NCBI GenBank assembly: GCA_026986435.1
Contig: JALSOP010000041.1
Span: 1 to 53,402 of the forward strand
Source: Desulfurococcales archaeon
Lineage (GTDB): Archaea > Thermoproteota > Thermoprotei_A > Sulfolobales > NBVN01
DNA: 53,402 nucleotides
Direction of reading: 5' to 3'
How positions within the stretch are numbered: the stretch's first letter is position 1; every line of letters starts with the position of its first letter. The notes under the pieces were generated by a model. It searched no databases, was not told where the DNA came from, and saw nothing but the letters and a program-made list of their open reading frames with translations. Made by a program: the position numbers and the translations under genes. Shown here piece after piece: positions 10,344 through 20,081 of the stretch.

Positions 10344-11627
10344 GTGCGGAAGATGCAGGAAAACGGAATAAAGCTGGAGGTACTAGGAAGCGGCGGAGAG
10401 GTAGGGCGCGCCGCGCTCCTTATCAGGTACCGCGGCAGGGGCCTCCTCCTTGATTACGGCGTGAATTTCGACGAGGAAGACAGGCCCCAGTTCCCCCTAC
10501 ACGTGCGTCCAACCGATCTGGACGGCATAGTGCTGTCACACGCCCACCTAGACCACACCGCCGCCGCTCCTTTCCTCTATACGACCTACAGGGTCCCCGC
10601 CGTGATGACAAGGGTGACGAGGGACCTCATTAGGGTGATGCTGAAGGACTTCCTCCACATAAGTGGGTACTATGCACCATACGAGCTCTCCGACGTCCGC
10701 GCTATGATAGAGAACACAATAGCGGTGGACTACGGGAAGGAGGTGATGCTGGGCGACTTCAAGGTGAGGTTGCTCAACGCTGGGCACATACCGGGCTCAG
10801 CTATGACGCTGGTCGATGTCGGCGGCACTAGAATACTCTACACAGGTGACGTGAACACCATAGATACTAGGTTAGTTACTGCCCCCGACCTGGGTGGCCT
10901 CAAAGCAGACTACCTCATAACGGAGGGAACCTACGGCGCCAGCACACACCCGGACAGGAAAGAGATCGAGGAGGAGTTCGTGAAAGCTGTCGAGGAGGTG
11001 ATCGAAGGCGGTGGCAACGTCCTTATACCCGCATTCAGTTTGGGAAGATCACAGGAAATACTTGCTTTACTCTACGAAAAACTTGACTGGGCGCACGTCT
11101 GGTTCGACGGGATGACTAGGGTCATAAACGGCATAATTCTTTCATACCCTGAGTACCTTAACAGGTATGACCTACTAGCAAGTGCTGTGAGAGAGTTCAG
11201 GATGGTGAGGTCATCCAGTGACAGAAGAAGAATAAGTAAGGGAAGTGAGAACGTGGTGGTCGCCACAGCAGGCATGTTGAAGGGAGGGCCTGCTCAGTAC
11301 TATCTCAAAAAGTGGATGGATGACCCAACCAATGCTGTGTTTCTGGTTTCCTACCAGGCAGAGACCTCTCCAGGACGTGAGTTGATAGAGACTGGTAGGT
11401 TCCTTGACTTAGGCCTAGTAAGGGCTAGGGTACAGTGGTTCGACTTCAGTTCACACGCAGGGGCAGATGGTCTGCTGCATATCGCCAGGAGTGTAGGAGG
11501 ACTAAAGAAGGTGATTATAGTACATTCTGACGTAGATGTTAGGGAAGTGCTTGCTCAGAGAATAAGCGAGGTGTTGGGTATTGAGACAATCGTCCCCGAC
11601 AACGGCGACATTGTTAAGTTGACCTAG
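10344..11627 (+). CDS. MBL-fold beta-CASP exonuclease/ribonuclease
   Basis: SHAHLDHTAAAPFL (HxHxDH), GHIPGSAM, YTGD, TEGTYG, C-terminal FSSHAG motifs; start may be a few codons downstream. Confidence 0.9.
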   Translation: MRKMQENGIKLEVLGSGGEVGRAALLIRYRGRGLLLDYGVNFDEEDRPQFPLHVRPTDLDGIVLSHAHLDHTAAAPFLYTTYRVPAVMTRVTRDLIRVMLKDFLHISGYYAPYELSDVRAMIENTIAVDYGKEVMLGDFKVRLLNAGHIPGSAMTLVDVGGTRILYTGDVNTIDTRLVTAPDLGGLKADYLITEGTYGASTHPDRKEIEEEFVKAVEEVIEGGGNVLIPAFSLGRSQEILALLYEKLDWAHVWFDGMTRVINGIILSYPEYLNRYDLLASAVREFRMVRSSSDRRRISKGSENVVVATAGMLKGGPAQYYLKKWMDDPTNAVFLVSYQAETSPGRELIETGRFLDLGLVRARVQWFDFSSHAGADGLLHIARSVGGLKKVIIVHSDVDVREVLAQRISEVLGIETIVPDNGDIVKLT

Positions 11628-11676
11628 GTACTGTACCCTTTTATTTAACCCCGTTAAAGGAGTAAGGGACAGCGAA

Positions 11677-12036
11677 ATGAGCAGGGAGATCGTTGTGGAG
11701 AGAAGGGGTAGCGTTTACCTCGTCAGATTCGAGGACGGATCTAAAGCGTATCTCGCTATAAGGGAAGACCCGGAGAGAGGGGTCATGGAGCTAGTGGAGA
11801 CATACACCCCTCCTCAACATAGGGGTAAGGGTGTAGCGAAGGCTTTGGTAAAGAAGGCGGTTGAGGATGCGAAGAAGAAGGGCTTAAAAATAGTGCCAAT
11901 TTGTTCTTATTCGGTCTATTATTTCATAAAGCACCCTGAGGAAAGGGAAATCCTTGCAGACGAATTTAGAAGATTAGGGGATGAAGGGTTGCGGAACTAC
12001 TTCAAAGAGAGGCTTGCGGCTGAGAAAGGACATTAG
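11677..12036 (+). CDS. GNAT-family / YjdJ-like N-acetyltransferase
   Basis: TYTPPQHRGKGVAKALVKKAVEDAKKKGLKIVPICSY acetyl-CoA binding motif. Confidence 0.85.
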   Translation: MSREIVVERRGSVYLVRFEDGSKAYLAIREDPERGVMELVETYTPPQHRGKGVAKALVKKAVEDAKKKGLKIVPICSYSVYYFIKHPEEREILADEFRRLGDEGLRNYFKERLAAEKGH

Positions 12037-12206
12037 CATTTTCCATTATGTAACCTATCTAGGCGAATTTTATTTAGGAGATTGTACGTGAGGTTTGACC
12101 GGCATAGTCACGTAAAATAAACATTTTTTAACCAATAATGTTTTCCTAGAAATGTTGCCCTCTTAATCTCTTTCAACTACCTAATGGCGAACATTTAACC
12201 TGCGCT

Positions 12207-12220
12207 AGTTAATGAAACTT
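12207..12220 (+). promoter_or_regulatory. Candidate TATA element of the liv operon
   Basis: AT-rich aaacttatataatg about 55 nt upstream of the first liv gene. Confidence 0.35.
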
Positions 12221-12271
12221 ATATAATGATGCTTCTAGGCAAATATATCAAGACCCATAAGGTGATGTACA

Positions 12272-13543
12272 ATGGCGCTCGACACCAAAGCAATAGGGTT
12301 ACTAATCCTCGGCCTGATCATCGGGGCCGCAATCGGGTACGGAGCGACAGCCTTCACCGGAGGGGGTGGCGCGACAACCCCTTCAGGAGGTACGGAGACA
12401 GCAGGGCCGCAGGAACAGCAGACTGTGACTTACAAGATAGGTTTCACACTCCCGCTGTCAGGGCAGCTGTCATCGATAGGTAAGCTCTGGGAAAAGGTAG
12501 CTTACATGGCTGTTGATGATCTAAACAAGATGATGGCGTCCTATCACCTCCCGTACAGGTTCGAGGCGGTTGTGCTTGATGATGGCACTACTGAGGAAAA
12601 GGCGCTTCAGAACGTTCAGACATTTGCTCAGCAAGGGATCAAAGTAGTTATAGGGCCTGCAGCGAGCTCCCAGGTTAAGGCGGTTAAGTCTTTCGCCGAC
12701 TCTAATCACATCGTCATAATCTCTCCCTCCTCTACAGCGCCGACCTTAGCTATCCCGAACGATTATATATTCAGGAATACTGGTAGCGACGCACTGCAAG
12801 CTAAGGCTCTGGCAGCCCTGGTTAATCATGAAGGTATAAAGAAGGTCGTGGTATTCTACAGAGACGATGAGTACGGCACGGCGTTCGCTGACTTCTTCAA
12901 GAAGGAGTTCGAGGCCCTCGGCGGGCAGGCAATCCTACTCTCGTACGCAAGCAACCTGGCAGACTTCGCCTCCGAGGTCGCCTCACTCTCATCCAAAGTG
13001 CAGAGTGAGGGAGCTGAGGCAGTTGTCCTAATCTCCTTCGACACCGACGGTGCCAACATACTCTCGCACGCAAAGGACGACCCGGTACTGTCTAAGGTTA
13101 GGTGGTTCAGCGGTGAGGGTATACACGGTGCCTCAGAACTCCTGCAACCATCATTAGCTGAGTGGCTAGACAGCATCAACTTCTTAGGAACTAGGCCAGT
13201 CTTCATATCGAACCCGCTATACGAGGAGTTCAAGAAGAAATTCGAGAACTTGACAGGCACCGATCCACCGGTCTTCTCTGAGAAGCTCTATGACGCAGTC
13301 TTCCTAGCCGGCTGGGCCATTGTCAGGGCAGGCACGTACGACGGTGAGGCCATAAAGAACGCGCTCCCAGAGGTTGCTAAGCACTACTATGGCGCCAGTG
13401 GCTGGTGTATCCTCGATAAAAACGGTGACAGAGCATTCCAGGATTATTCTATCTGGACGATAAAGCAAGTGGGCGGCGAGTACAAGTACGTCGACATCGG
13501 CACCTACTCCGGCGGGACCCTAACCTTCACGGAAAGCCCGTGA
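12272..13543 (+). CDS. livK: ABC transporter substrate-binding protein, branched-chain amino acid (Liv) type
   Basis: N-terminal hydrophobic segment; YKIGFTLPLSGQLSSIG and IGPAASSQ periplasmic-binding fold motifs; first gene of Liv operon. Confidence 0.9.
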   Translation: MALDTKAIGLLILGLIIGAAIGYGATAFTGGGGATTPSGGTETAGPQEQQTVTYKIGFTLPLSGQLSSIGKLWEKVAYMAVDDLNKMMASYHLPYRFEAVVLDDGTTEEKALQNVQTFAQQGIKVVIGPAASSQVKAVKSFADSNHIVIISPSSTAPTLAIPNDYIFRNTGSDALQAKALAALVNHEGIKKVVVFYRDDEYGTAFADFFKKEFEALGGQAILLSYASNLADFASEVASLSSKVQSEGAEAVVLISFDTDGANILSHAKDDPVLSKVRWFSGEGIHGASELLQPSLAEWLDSINFLGTRPVFISNPLYEEFKKKFENLTGTDPPVFSEKLYDAVFLAGWAIVRAGTYDGEAIKNALPEVAKHYYGASGWCILDKNGDRAFQDYSIWTIKQVGGEYKYVDIGTYSGGTLTFTESP

Positions 13544-13645
13544 TAGGCCGGAATAAATAGTAACTATTTTTACCGACTCATTATTAAATAAATCAAACCC
13601 CACCCTCGTACACCACATCACGTAGGATGAGCCAGGTGGTGTCAA

Positions 13646-14593
13646 ATGGTAGGAGTGTCAGAAGTACTAAACACGGTGCAGATGGGCCTGGCATATATGG
13701 TGATAGCTCTACCGCTGACCCTCAGCTACAGAGTTACTCAAGTCATTAATTTCGTCCACATAATCTTCATCACCCTCGGCGCTTATACCGTGGCTTTATT
13801 GGGGCTCATTGGTCTGACCAATGTCTGGATCGCTTTGGGGATAGCTTTCCTTTTGGGCGGTGCTCTAGCTGTGCTAGATAACGTTGCTGTCTTCGAGCCG
13901 CTTTGGCGGAGAGGTAGTGATGTGCTCATCATTATGGTCGCGTCCTTGGGTCTATGGATATTCTACAAGTACCTTATCTATGCTGTCCTGGATAAACTCT
14001 TCATAATACTGAGAACTAACACCCTCTCAGTGCTTGTCCGCACAGAGGGGTTCCCCAGCGTAACGCTCGGCGCCGTAACGATCGATGGTTACCTGATTGA
14101 TACAGTCGTAACATCAGTGGTGGTTACCCTAGCCCTCTACCTTATTCTTATGAAGACAAGGATAGGTAAGGCAATAAGGGCGATAGCAGACAACCAGACA
14201 CTGGCGGAGATCTCGGGCATACCTCGAGGGAGAGTTCTCAACTTCATGTGGTTCTTAGCCGGAGGAACAGCAGCCGTAGGCGGTGTGCTCTGGGCACTCT
14301 TCCAGACAACAGTAACTCCTGAGATTGGCGACCAAATAATTCTACAGGTATTCTCAATAGCTGTCATTGGAGGCCTTTACTCACTAACCAAGACAGCTCT
14401 CGGTGCCTTCATAGTCTCCGGAACCGAGAACATAGTAATAGCAGTATTACACGACACGTTCGGCCTGCCGCTGAGCTTCAGGCCATTCCTAGTGTTCTCA
14501 GTCCTACTCATCGTCATCCTGGTATGGCCGCCCCTTGGCGCTGGCGGCGGACTTCCATATAGGTTTAGGATAAGGCCCAGAGCAAGGAGGTGA
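13646..14593 (+). CDS. livH: Branched-chain amino acid ABC transporter permease
   Basis: Multi-TM protein, GKAIRAIADNQTLAEISGI permease EAA-like loop. Confidence 0.92.
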   Translation: MVGVSEVLNTVQMGLAYMVIALPLTLSYRVTQVINFVHIIFITLGAYTVALLGLIGLTNVWIALGIAFLLGGALAVLDNVAVFEPLWRRGSDVLIIMVASLGLWIFYKYLIYAVLDKLFIILRTNTLSVLVRTEGFPSVTLGAVTIDGYLIDTVVTSVVVTLALYLILMKTRIGKAIRAIADNQTLAEISGIPRGRVLNFMWFLAGGTAAVGGVLWALFQTTVTPEIGDQIILQVFSIAVIGGLYSLTKTALGAFIVSGTENIVIAVLHDTFGLPLSFRPFLVFSVLLIVILVWPPLGAGGGLPYRFRIRPRARR

Positions 14594-14599
14594 GGCGTC

Positions 14600-15643
14600 A
14601 TGGAGTTCCTCATAAACTTCATTATCTCTTGGCTTCCCATATTTGCAATATATGGAATATTATCGATATCGCTTAACCTAGAAATCGGCTACACAGGCAT
14701 GGCTAACTTCGGCAAAGTCGCGTTCTACGCTATCGGAGCGTACCTCAGCGCCGCTCTCACGATGTCGGTGATGCTCTCACTTGTCGGAAAGAGTGTCCCG
14801 CTGTACTCCATTGAGGCAGTGCAGGCATTAAGCACGCCGGGTACTGGAGCGATATACACGCACCCTGCTGCGTATGTTGGTTTGTTTGTGTTGTCGCTCG
14901 TACTCGCATTCATAGTGGCTGGTGTAGTAGGATATTTCATAACGTATCCGACACTCAGGGTAGGGCCGGCATTCCTAGGTATCACGGTGCTGGCATTCGG
15001 AGAGATGTTCAGGGTGTTTATGAGGAACTACGAACCCCTGGGGAGCACTAAGGGCCTCTTCGGGCTGAATAACCCGTTCATATGGATAGGTAACCCACAG
15101 CTATCTCAAGGGCTGTTCGCTCTCGTATCACTTGCTCTTCTCCTGGCAATATACATCTACGCCGAGCGCTTCGTGAACTCGCCCCTCGGGAGGACGCTTA
15201 GGGCTATAAAGGATGATGAGGTGGCAGCGCTCTGCCTTGGAAAGCACGTGCCTAGGGTTAAGGCGACAGTGTTCTTCATAGCCTCGGGGATGGCTGGTGT
15301 GGCTGGTGTGCTCTGGACATTCTATCAGGGCTCAGTTCAGCCAGACACGTTCGTTCCGATACTGACGTTCTATGTCTGGGCGATGGTGATATTGGGTGGG
15401 ATGGGCAATAACTTAGGTGCGTTATTGGGTGCTGCAGTGTTCACGCTGGTTGATAGGGTGTTGACCTTCGCCGCGGGTATGATGGGTCCGAGCCTGATCA
15501 TACCGCCCAACTACCTCAGATGGATGATAGTAGGTATAGTGATCGTTCTCGTGCTCTTATTCAGGCCTGAAGGGATTAGACCAGCTAAACCTATCAAGAC
15601 ACCTGCCTGGGAAGCAGTTAAGGAGGTGAGTGAGGGTGGCTGA
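14600..15643 (+). CDS. livM: Branched-chain amino acid ABC transporter permease
   Basis: Multi-TM, GRTLRAIKDDEVAALCLG loop, VILGGMGNNLGALLGA. Confidence 0.92.
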   Translation: MEFLINFIISWLPIFAIYGILSISLNLEIGYTGMANFGKVAFYAIGAYLSAALTMSVMLSLVGKSVPLYSIEAVQALSTPGTGAIYTHPAAYVGLFVLSLVLAFIVAGVVGYFITYPTLRVGPAFLGITVLAFGEMFRVFMRNYEPLGSTKGLFGLNNPFIWIGNPQLSQGLFALVSLALLLAIYIYAERFVNSPLGRTLRAIKDDEVAALCLGKHVPRVKATVFFIASGMAGVAGVLWTFYQGSVQPDTFVPILTFYVWAMVILGGMGNNLGALLGAAVFTLVDRVLTFAAGMMGPSLIIPPNYLRWMIVGIVIVLVLLFRPEGIRPAKPIKTPAWEAVKEVSEGG

Positions 15644-16397
15644 GCCGATACTTGAGGTAAAGGATGTGGCGAAGTACTTCGGCGGAGTTAGGGCCCTTGA
15701 CGGTGTTACTCTCTCAGTTCAGAAAGGTGGGCTAATAGGGTTAATAGGGCCTAACGGTTCCGGAAAGACGACACTATTCAACGTAATCACGGGATTCTAC
15801 GTACCGACTAGGGGTGAAGTGTGGTTCGAGGGTGAGCGCATAGACGGACTCAACCCGAACGAGGTCTACCTGAAGGGGATTGTCAGGACGTTCCAGATAC
15901 CGAGGCTGTTCCCGTCGCTGACAGTATTGGAGAACGTACTGCTTACACCTCCCAACCAGATAGGCGAGAAGCCCCTATACGCGGTATTAAGGAGCAGGTG
16001 GGAGAAGCAGGAAAAGGAACTGGCCAAGAAAGCAGTAAAGCTACTTAGGAGGTTCGGCTTAGGCAGGTACATACACGCTAATGTGAGTGAGTTATCGGCG
16101 GCGCACATAAAGCTCCTAGAGACCATAAGGGGGCTTATGACGAACGCCAAGCTTTATCTTCTTGATGAACCTGCTGCGGGAGTCGCCTACGATATGGCTA
16201 AGGAGATGTTCTCATTCGTAAAGAGGTTGAGGGATGAGGAAGGCCTCACGTTCTTCATAATCGAGCACAGGCTGGAAGTACTGATGGAGTTCGTCGACTA
16301 CGTATATGTCCTCCACAACGGGAAACTCTTAGCTGAGGGCAAGCCCGACGAAGTAGTTCAAAACAAAGCCGTGATCGAGGCCTACCTGGGTGGTTAA
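15630..16397 (+). CDS. livG: Branched-chain amino acid ABC transporter ATP-binding protein
   Basis: GPNGSGKTTLF Walker A, LLDEPAAGV Walker B. Confidence 0.93.
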   Translation: MRVAEPILEVKDVAKYFGGVRALDGVTLSVQKGGLIGLIGPNGSGKTTLFNVITGFYVPTRGEVWFEGERIDGLNPNEVYLKGIVRTFQIPRLFPSLTVLENVLLTPPNQIGEKPLYAVLRSRWEKQEKELAKKAVKLLRRFGLGRYIHANVSELSAAHIKLLETIRGLMTNAKLYLLDEPAAGVAYDMAKEMFSFVKRLRDEEGLTFFIIEHRLEVLMEFVDYVYVLHNGKLLAEGKPDEVVQNKAVIEAYLGG

Positions 16398-17118
16398 GAT
16401 GATGGAAGGTAAGATCCTCGAGATCAGTGAGCTCCGGTCTGGTTACGGAAAAATGGAGATACTTCACGGAATAGACTTGGTTGTGAGTGAGGGGGAGATA
16501 GTTGCCGTTCTGGGTCCGAATGGTGCAGGTAAGACGACGTTGCTCAACACGATCTTCGGCCTCGCAACAATCCATGCAGGAGAGATAAGGTTCCGGGGGC
16601 AGAGCATTGTCGGGCTAAAACCGTACAAAATAGTGAGGTTAGGGCTAGGGTACGCACCGCAGCTCAACAACGTCTTCCCTAATATGACGGTCCTAGAGAA
16701 CCTCCAGATGGGGGCCTACCTTAGGGGGAGCGACCCTGACGTTGAGAGGGATATTGAGGAGGTGTTCCAGCTCTTCCCAGAGATAGCGAGAAGGAAGAAC
16801 CAGAAGGCAAGGACACTATCCGGAGGCGAGAGGCAGATGCTTGCCGTTGCTAGGGCCCTGATGTCCAGGCCGAAGATACTCCTCCTTGACGAGCCAACGA
16901 CGGGCTTAGCTCCTAAGGCAGCGTCCATACTGATGAAGAAGATAGCCGAGATCAGGGAGAAAGGCGTGACGATACTTGTTGTGGAGCAGAACGTCCACAA
17001 GGCTCTGGAGGTAGCTGACAGGGCCTACGTCCTCGTGAGCGGGAGGATAGTACGTGAGGCGGAGCCGAAGACGCTTCTAGCGGAGGGTGTGGAGAAGCTC
17101 TTTTTCCAAACGACATGA
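16390..17118 (+). CDS. livF: Branched-chain amino acid ABC transporter ATP-binding protein
   Basis: GPNGAGKTTLL, LSGGERQMLAVARAL, LLLDEPTTGLAP. Confidence 0.94.
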   Translation: MVKMMEGKILEISELRSGYGKMEILHGIDLVVSEGEIVAVLGPNGAGKTTLLNTIFGLATIHAGEIRFRGQSIVGLKPYKIVRLGLGYAPQLNNVFPNMTVLENLQMGAYLRGSDPDVERDIEEVFQLFPEIARRKNQKARTLSGGERQMLAVARALMSRPKILLLDEPTTGLAPKAASILMKKIAEIREKGVTILVVEQNVHKALEVADRAYVLVSGRIVREAEPKTLLAEGVEKLFFQTT

Positions 17119-17199
17119 ACAGAGCTTTTTACGCCATAATCAGGGTGTGCAGGTTTGTGTTGCCAATAGTGGTCTCGTTTTTATTTGATAATTACGATT

Positions 17200-17219
17200 A
17201 TGATAATGATGATTATCAT
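17200..17219. repeat. Inverted repeat ATGATAAT-gatg-ATTATCAT overlapping the start codon of the archaeal ATPase gene
   Basis: Perfect 8-bp arms with 4-nt spacer read directly. Confidence 0.8.
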
Positions 17220-18552
17220 GATAAAGTTCGTCGACAGGGATGAGGAGCTCAAGGCACTAAGAGACAGGCTACGAAGCGATAGATTTGAGTTAGTGGTAAT
17301 CTATGGGAGGAGACGGATCGGTAAGACAAGGCTCGTGTTAGAAGCCATTAGGGATTTTGAGTATGTGTACTACTTAGCTGTCGAGGGAGATAATCTAAGA
17401 CACTTCAAGAGAGTGGCTTCCAGGGTTGTTCCCGAGCTGAGGTACTCTATGGAGGATTGGGAGCCCTATTTTAACTTTCTGATAAACAGGATCGTGGTCA
17501 TTGATGAGTTCCCTAACCTCATTAAGGAGAATCCGCGCATTATTTCCGTGTTCCAGCGTGTTGTTGACACACTTTTAAAGAATACTAGAACAAAGCTAAT
17601 TCTGTTAGGTTCCTCCGTGTCATTGATGAGTAGTAGGGTACTGAGCTATAGATCCCCGCTATACGGGAGGAGGACAGCCTCAATCAGGTTAGGGCCGCTG
17701 AAGTTCCACTACCTCAAGGAGTTCTTTCCCCGCACAAATTGGGAGGAGTTAGTTGAGATATATGGACTGACTGGTGGCGTGCCCTACTATATTGAGAAGG
17801 TCAGGCCACCTTTCTGGGAATGGCTGGAGAGGGAACTAAGGAAGCCTGACACGTTCTTAAAAGATGAGGTAGACTTTCTGATGAAGTACGAGTTCAGCGA
17901 TGTCTCTACTTACAAGAAAATACTTGAAGCAATTGCTCTGGGCAAGAACACACCCAAAGAGATCAGAGAGTACTTGAGAATGAGGCACTCTGACATCACG
18001 CCCTACCTAAGGAATCTAATTGAGACAGGCTTCGTTGTTAGGGAGGTTCCGGTTACCGAGGGTCCGAGATCTAGAAAAGGGAGGTACTACATAGCTGATA
18101 ACTTCACGTCCTTCTGGTTCCGTTACATATACCCAAACCTCTCGGCGATAGAGGAGGGTGTATTCGATGTTAGTGAGGTGAGGGAGGACTACCCCAACTA
18201 CCTCGGCCGAATCTTCGAGGTGGTAGGAAGGCAGTTGCTCATCGAGCTAAGCAAGCGCGGCGAGTTACCCTTCAGGCTGACAAAGATTGGGAGGTGGTGG
18301 CACAAAAACCTGGAGGTAGACATAGCGGCCCTAAACCGGAGGAAAAGGAAGGCATTGCTCGTGGAGGTTAAGTGGAGCAGACTAACTAAGAGGGACATCT
18401 CGCATATTAAGGCAAAACTAGAGCACGTTTCTGCCTCAATGGGCCTTAGAGATTACGAGATATACTATGGCGTAATATGTAAGGAGGCTGAGGTTAAGGA
18501 GGGCTTGATCTGGGACTTGAAGGATTTCGATAAGGTAATAGGCAAGCACTGA
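17218..18552 (+). CDS. Archaeal ATPase (AAA-type) with C-terminal DUF234-like domain
   Basis: FVDRDEELKAL, IYGRRRIGKTRL P-loop, VVIDEFPNL, C-terminal EVDIAALNRRKRKALLVEVKW; ATG at 17218 preferred over 17185. Confidence 0.88.
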   Translation: MIKFVDRDEELKALRDRLRSDRFELVVIYGRRRIGKTRLVLEAIRDFEYVYYLAVEGDNLRHFKRVASRVVPELRYSMEDWEPYFNFLINRIVVIDEFPNLIKENPRIISVFQRVVDTLLKNTRTKLILLGSSVSLMSSRVLSYRSPLYGRRTASIRLGPLKFHYLKEFFPRTNWEELVEIYGLTGGVPYYIEKVRPPFWEWLERELRKPDTFLKDEVDFLMKYEFSDVSTYKKILEAIALGKNTPKEIREYLRMRHSDITPYLRNLIETGFVVREVPVTEGPRSRKGRYYIADNFTSFWFRYIYPNLSAIEEGVFDVSEVREDYPNYLGRIFEVVGRQLLIELSKRGELPFRLTKIGRWWHKNLEVDIAALNRRKRKALLVEVKWSRLTKRDISHIKAKLEHVSASMGLRDYEIYYGVICKEAEVKEGLIWDLKDFDKVIGKH

Positions 18553-18558
18553 AAGCAG

Positions 18559-18595
18559 TTGCGTCACCACCGACAGCTTATGTGTCGGCACGCAA
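18559..18595. terminator. Hairpin between convergent genes
   Basis: TTGCGT...ACGCAA outer stem and CCGACA-gcttatg-TGTCGG inner stem. Confidence 0.45.
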
Positions 18596-18637
18596 TAACG
18601 CTATTTACAATTCTTAATTAATGATGAGTTCTCAGCC

Positions 18638-19465
18638 CTAATTATGCAGAGACTCGTGCACGGCCCTCAGCAGTGCCTCAGCCCTCTCCCCATCGTAGCC
18701 AACAACTATGCAAGGCACTCTAACGAGGGTGTCTATCCTCACGCCAGACACAGGTGACCCATCACATGCAAGCGCAACACTCCCTAGGGTTGAGGCTATG
18801 GCCACGGAAGCCGCTATGTCAACGTTCCTCAGCTTTGCACGGGCGTCTATGAAGCCCTCCGCACGCCCCAGCCCCACGTAGACTATGTCCAGCGCGGCAG
18901 AGCCCAGGGACCTCAAGGCGGCCCTCTTACCCCTTATCTTCCAGTAAGCTGGCACTGGCTTGTAGGCCTCAGGCACCTCGAAGTAACCGAGGAGCATTGC
19001 CTTAGGCGGTGACCTCCGCCGGGGAGGGGAACCATTAACTGTGACAGCGCCGGAGTCGAGGACATACCTCACATCCCTGAACACCTCGGCGACGACGGCA
19101 GACGACACTTCGCCCACAGTAACGCCCTCCCTATACGGGGCAGCAGCTACGGCCACCGACGCCCACGGTATACCCACATCGTAGTTCGTGCTGCCATCGA
19201 CGGGATCAGCGATAACGACCCACTCTGGCTCACCCTCGCCAACGACCCTCACACCGAGTTCCTCACCAACGAATAGTACTGCCCTACCCAGGTGCCTAGC
19301 AACCCCTTCAGCGATAATTTGCTCCGACTCAACATCAAAACCCTTGCTCACATCACCGAAAGCGCCCCTGCCCACGACCTCCTTGTTCACCGACCCGCTC
19401 CTAAGGTAGTTTAGGGCCTCATCCACGGCTTTCATGAGGGCCTCCGTGACCTTGGTTACCATCAC
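18638..19465 (-). CDS. Inositol monophosphatase / fructose-1,6-bisphosphatase family protein
   Basis: DPVDGSTNYDVGIPWASVAVA signature, C-terminal RNVDIAASVAI. Confidence 0.87.
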   Translation of the reverse strand: MMVTKVTEALMKAVDEALNYLRSGSVNKEVVGRGAFGDVSKGFDVESEQIIAEGVARHLGRAVLFVGEELGVRVVGEGEPEWVVIADPVDGSTNYDVGIPWASVAVAAAPYREGVTVGEVSSAVVAEVFRDVRYVLDSGAVTVNGSPPRRRSPPKAMLLGYFEVPEAYKPVPAYWKIRGKRAALRSLGSAALDIVYVGLGRAEGFIDARAKLRNVDIAASVAIASTLGSVALACDGSPVSGVRIDTLVRVPCIVVGYDGERAEALLRAVHESLHN

Positions 19466-19655
19466 CCAACCACCGCACTATGATGACGCCCCAAACAATT
19501 AAGCGTGAGTCGGCGACGTTAATTTGCTAGGGTCCTACATAAATAACCTATTTAAAGGGTTCGTTCTCTCCACGATTTTTTATGGAGAGACGGGGAGGTC
19601 GGTGAAAGTTACAACATTTATAGAGTCGGTACCCAAAACAATAGTGTGTGAGTGT

Positions 19656-20081
19656 ATGAGGAGGAGCAGGAGGAAGGGCAGAGACCCTGGGGACGAGTGG
19701 CCGGATGACGAGATAGCCGTGCCCGGTTGGCAGGGTGACAGTGTATACGATATGGCGTCCGCTGGTGAGGTAATAGATGCTCCAGTCGTTTATGAGGACT
19801 ACGACGAGGCCGAGCCAGCGGCTGAGGTAGAGGATCTCGGCGACGAACTCGTCGTCTACCTCGAGGCACCCGGGTCGAAGGCAGAGGACCTGAGGGTCGT
19901 CTACTCAGGCCTCACACACGTCGAGCTCGAGTTCAAGTACAGGGGTTCAAGGGTAACAAAGACGATATTCACCGAGCAGCCGGTTATACCTAGGCCCGTC
20001 GATGTAAGTGTGAAGAACGGGGTGGCGAGGGTCAGGTTTGTTAAGGTATCGGCAGCGAGGAAGAGGCGCTCTAAAGGCTAA
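19656..20081 (+). CDS. Hsp20/alpha-crystallin-like small protein
   Basis: DELVVYLEAPGSKAEDLRVVYSGLTHVELEFKYRGSRVTKTIF...GVARVRFVK beta-sandwich pattern; ATG at 19656 preferred. Confidence 0.6.
   Translation: MRRSRRKGRDPGDEWPDDEIAVPGWQGDSVYDMASAGEVIDAPVVYEDYDEAEPAAEVEDLGDELVVYLEAPGSKAEDLRVVYSGLTHVELEFKYRGSRVTKTIFTEQPVIPRPVDVSVKNGVARVRFVKVSAARKRRSKG

Noticed and set aside
10423-10787. Minus-strand ORFs opposite the MBL-fold nuclease
   Set aside because: Shadow ORFs; the opposite strand carries the HxHxDH metallo-beta-lactamase motifs
15293-15311. Short tandem repeat ggctggtgt x2 in livM
   Set aside because: Encodes in-frame GMAGVAGV; ordinary coding repetition of small residues in a TM segment
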